Part shown: in pieces, positions 7,031 through 8,739 of the stretch
Layout: each line of letters starts with the position of its first letter
Numbering within the stretch: position 1 is the stretch's first letter
DNA from: an uncultured Ruminococcus sp.
Lineage (GTDB): Bacteria; Bacillota; Clostridia; Oscillospirales; Ruminococcaceae
Length of the DNA stretch: 8,739 nucleotides
Assembly: GCA_946188175.1 (NCBI GenBank)
Contig: CAMHUJ010000045.1
Coordinates: 1 to 8,739 of the forward strand
Direction: 5' to 3'
Position numbers and translations under genes: made by a program
The notes under the pieces: model-generated
The model's input: only the letters and a program-made list of their open reading frames with translations
What the model was told of the DNA's origin: nothing
Database searches by the model: none

Positions 7031-7484
7031 ATGCTTCAAGCTGTCTGCCGAGGAACTGCGATGCAGCCGAGATCAGCGAGCGCTGCAAATCGGTCGGAAC
7101 CGTTTTGGCATCCTGCGCATCCAGAAACGCCACGGCACCCGTCACGTCACCGGCGGTCAGAATCGGCATCGCAGCAAAGGCCGTCCGCTGCAAATCCGCC
7201 GCCGGACGCAAATGCATGCTGTCATGCTCCGCTGCATAATATGTGCGGCGGTTTTCCATGAGCGCTTCCAGCTCCTGCGATACACGCCGCTCCGTAAATT
7301 CACGCTTCTGCGTCCCCGAGACCGCAATCACATGGTCACGGTCAAAGACCAGTACGCCGCAGCCCGCAAGCCGCTGCATGATCTCCGCAACCTGTGCCGC
7401 ATTCTCACCCATTTCCCCGAGCGCAGAGTATTTCCGGAATACAACCTCCCCCTCCGGACTCGTGTATATCTCAAGGGGGTCGCC
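7029..7484 (-). pseudogene. spoVT: spoVT 3' fragment (lacks the first ~30 codons), in frame behind the recombinase
   Basis: From GDPLEI onward, about 151 residues match the layout of Bacillus SpoVT (178 residues, GDPLEI at 31-36): rest of the AbrB-type swapped-hairpin domain, linker, then the GAF domain (CGVLVFDRDHVIAVSGTQK, TAGDVTGAVAFLDAQD, AASQFLGRQLEA). SpoVT is a transcription factor that tunes sigma-G-dependent forespore genes. Here the residues that begin its DNA-binding domain, and its own promoter and ribosome site, are separated from it. The reading frame has no stop or frameshift. The first in-frame Met (7412-7410) lacks a correctly spaced ribosome site, so separate translation is unlikely. 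I call it a disrupted gene, with the reservation that excision of the element could restore it. Confidence 0.85.
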
Positions 7485-8739
7485 GTCACTGAAAACATTG
7501 ACACTGAGAATTTTGCCGGTGCTTGTCGTAACAACGGCAAATTGTGACGATTCTTTGGATTTCTCAATGTCATCTTGAAAATTTACGGCGTTCTCCTCGT
7601 AATTCCGCTCCGGCATCGTGCCGGTTTTCAGCAGCATATCAATGTCCGGACGCAGCTTGATGTCGATGTGATCTTCATAGACCGTGATGCGCTCGATGAT
7701 AAAATCGACATCGGCTTTCGTCAGGCTGTCCTTGCTGAGAATCGTGTCAAACACTTCCATGACCGTTTTCGCGGTGCGGTTGACATTGACGATCATGTTG
7801 TGCTTATCGGTGGCAAGCTGCATCTGATTGCGCAGACCTTCGATCCGGAGTGTCAGCTCGTCGATCTGCTCCGTGTAGATTTCTTCGAGCATATCCTCGC
7901 GCTCCGGATGCTTTGCAATATCGCGGACATGCTGCCGTGCGAGCATCTTGATCTCGGCGCGGGTATCCTCGATCTGCTGATTCAGTACCTCGACAACTGA
8001 CTTGCTCGATGAAGTTTCATTGCGTTCGCGGTCAATGGATGCCTGCAATTTTTCAAGCATCGTCTCGGAGTTCTCCTTGACCTTCTGAATGAACGCTTTG
8101 AGCAGTCCGTCCAGCATATCCACGCGGGTATGATGCGAGCTGCACGCCTTGCTGCCGCGCCTGTGATAGGTTCCGCAGCGGTATGCAGGCGCAAGGTCGG
8201 CGCGGCTCATGGAGAACATCGGACTGCCGCAGTCACCGCAGAACAGATAGCCCGAATACACATTGTCGTACTTCTTCACGCCGCGGTAATTGGAGCGCGT
8301 GCGCTGTGCGATCTGCTCCTGCACGCCCGCGAACAGCTTGTAATCGACGATCGGCGTGTGATTGTCCTCGAATACAAGGTGATCGGTCTCTTGCAGCTTC
8401 ATGTCGCTGCCGTTGATCTTCTTGCGGCGGTATTTGCCCTGCCGCAGCGTGCCGATATAGAAGTCATTGCGCAGAATCTCGCTGACTGTGACAAGGCTCC
8501 ATTCCGGTTTCCCGCGCAGGGTGCATTCCTCGCCCTGTGCCTCGCGGCGTTCCTTTTCCGCCATGCGCGGCGTGGGGATGTGCTGATCGGTCAGGTAGTT
8601 GGCAATGCGCTTGTAGCCCCAGCCCTCGCTGTATAGCCGGAAGATCTCGCGCACGACCTCTGCGGCGGGTTCGTCCACTTCAAACTGCATCGTCTTGCTG
8701 TTCGTCATGATGTAGCCGTAGGGAACCGCGCAGATCCAG
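7029..8739 (-). CDS. Large serine recombinase fused in frame to the C-terminal part of SpoVT (N-terminus beyond window)
   Basis: The reverse strand is open from the right edge to TAA at 7031-7029. Residues ICAVPYGYIM precede the Met at 8708, so that Met is internal and the Ser catalytic domain lies outside the window. Numbered from that Met, residues 1-135 are the recombinase domain (EIFRLYSEGWGYKRIANYL, then TPR; SEILRNDFYIG). A zinc ribbon follows with Cys157, 160, 178 and 189, then a coiled coil at about 205-305 and a C-terminal strand region (FIIERITVYEDHIDIKL, 336-352). After about residue 405 the protein is SpoVT: GDPLEIYT (409-416), GEVVFRKYS, FDRDHVIAVSG, TAGDVTGAVAF and the terminal FLGRQLEA. 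The recombinase part should catalyse site-specific integration and excision of a mobile element. The SpoVT part is a GAF-like sensor domain without its own start. Whether the chimera is made and active is unknown. Confidence 0.9.
   Translation of the reverse strand, partial: WICAVPYGYIMTNSKTMQFEVDEPAAEVVREIFRLYSEGWGYKRIANYLTDQHIPTPRMAEKERREAQGEECTLRGKPEWSLVTVSEILRNDFYIGTLRQGKYRRKKINGSDMKLQETDHLVFEDNHTPIVDYKLFAGVQEQIAQRTRSNYRGVKKYDNVYSGYLFCGDCGSPMFSMSRADLAPAYRCGTYHRRGSKACSSHHTRVDMLDGLLKAFIQKVKENSETMLEKLQASIDRERNETSSSKSVVEVLNQQIEDTRAEIKMLARQHVRDIAKHPEREDMLEEIYTEQIDELTLRIEGLRNQMQLATDKHNMIVNVNRTAKTVMEVFDTILSKDSLTKADVDFIIERITVYEDHIDIKLRPDIDMLLKTGTMPERNYEENAVNFQDDIEKSKESSQFAVVTTSTGKILSVNVFSDGDPLEIYTSPEGEVVFRKYSALGEMGENAAQVAEIMQRLAGCGVLVFDRDHVIAVSGTQKREFTERRVSQELEALMENRRTYYAAEHDSMHLRPAADLQRTAFAAMPILTAGDVTGAVAFLDAQDAKTVPTDLQRSLISAASQFLGRQLEA
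7461..7490. other. Probable element-chromosome junction (att site) inside spoVT
   Basis: Protein similarity changes from recombinase to SpoVT within SDGDPLEIYT, encoded at 7490-7461. Large serine recombinases exchange at a 2-bp core inside a short stretch shared by attP and attB, so the crossover should lie in or next to these bases. The sequence also becomes visibly GC-richer on the SpoVT side. Outside the stretch, CCCCCT (7448-7453) and AGGGGG (7474-7479) form an inverted pair 20 bases apart, which may or may not be part of the site. The exact crossover cannot be read without the empty site. Confidence 0.6.
7485..8739 (-). mobile_element. End of an integrated mobile element (type unknown) carrying a large serine recombinase
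   Basis: The recombinase gene occupies the very end of the element and points outward across the junction, a common place for integrases next to one attachment site. The element continues past 8739, so a prophage, integrative conjugative element or small skin-like element cannot be told apart. No cargo gene is visible in this window. Confidence 0.7.

Noticed and set aside
7448..7479. CCCCCT-N20-AGGGGG inverted pair as a proven recombinase site
   Set aside because: The arms are low-complexity and the two sides of a recombined serine-integrase site come from different parents, so symmetry across the junction is not expected. I mention it only as context.
8130..8636. 168-codon plus-strand frame, and others at 7212-7578 and 7575-8000
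   Set aside because: They are antisense to the recombinase::SpoVT frame, which is continuous and carries recognised motifs.
8706..8708. ATG as the start of the recombinase
   Set aside because: The frame stays open to the window edge, and the preceding residues ICAVPYGYI are the usual join between the catalytic and recombinase domains, so this Met is internal.

Overview
The window looks like chromosomal DNA of a Firmicute (Bacillota), most probably an Oscillospiraceae/Ruminococcus-type gut clostridium. The reasons are GC-rich genes separated by AT-rich spacers, sigma-A-type promoters with extended -10 elements, a YfhO-family protein, a fused ABC/FtsX exporter of the clostridial kind, and a recognisable SpoVT. 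The taxon is inferred from protein style only.

Layout from left to right: (1) 1-2424, minus strand: the first 808 codons of an ABC ATPase fused to an FtsX-like permease with a very large outer domain; its C-terminus lies beyond base 1. (2) 2425-2765: an AT-rich divergent promoter region with one promoter per direction and a perfect dyad between them. (3) 2766-5486, plus strand: a 906-residue YfhO-family polytopic membrane protein (GT-C-like fold), whose promoter places transcription start on or within a few bases of the ATG. (4) 5487-5724: an AT-rich spacer with a probable weak terminator, a -10 element, a perfect 9-bp dyad at the predicted transcription start, and a good ribosome binding site. 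(5) 5725-6918, plus strand: a ROK-family regulator whose DNA-binding domain is intact but whose kinase and zinc motifs are eroded. (6) 6938-7030: a GC-rich hairpin and a strong terminator shared with the convergent gene. (7) 7029-8739, minus strand: a large serine recombinase that reads in frame, without a stop, into the last ~151 codons of spoVT.

The right-hand end is the most interesting part. The recombinase coding sequence enters the window already past its catalytic domain. It runs through the recombinase domain, zinc ribbon and coiled coil, then changes at about 7485 into SpoVT starting at the conserved GDPLEI segment and ending at SpoVT's natural C-terminus. The simplest reading is that a mobile element entered codons ~30-36 of spoVT, with its integrase at this end pointing outward, so that integration makes a recombinase::SpoVT chimera and removes the first ~30 residues of the AbrB-type DNA-binding domain. 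The SpoVT tail has no frameshift or stop. That fits a recent insertion, a reversible skin-like element, or a chimera that is itself used. The rest of the element and the 5' part of spoVT should lie beyond 8739.

The other three genes are separate transcription units, each with its own signals. No shared pathway can be shown; two are envelope membrane proteins and one is a regulator of unknown ligand.
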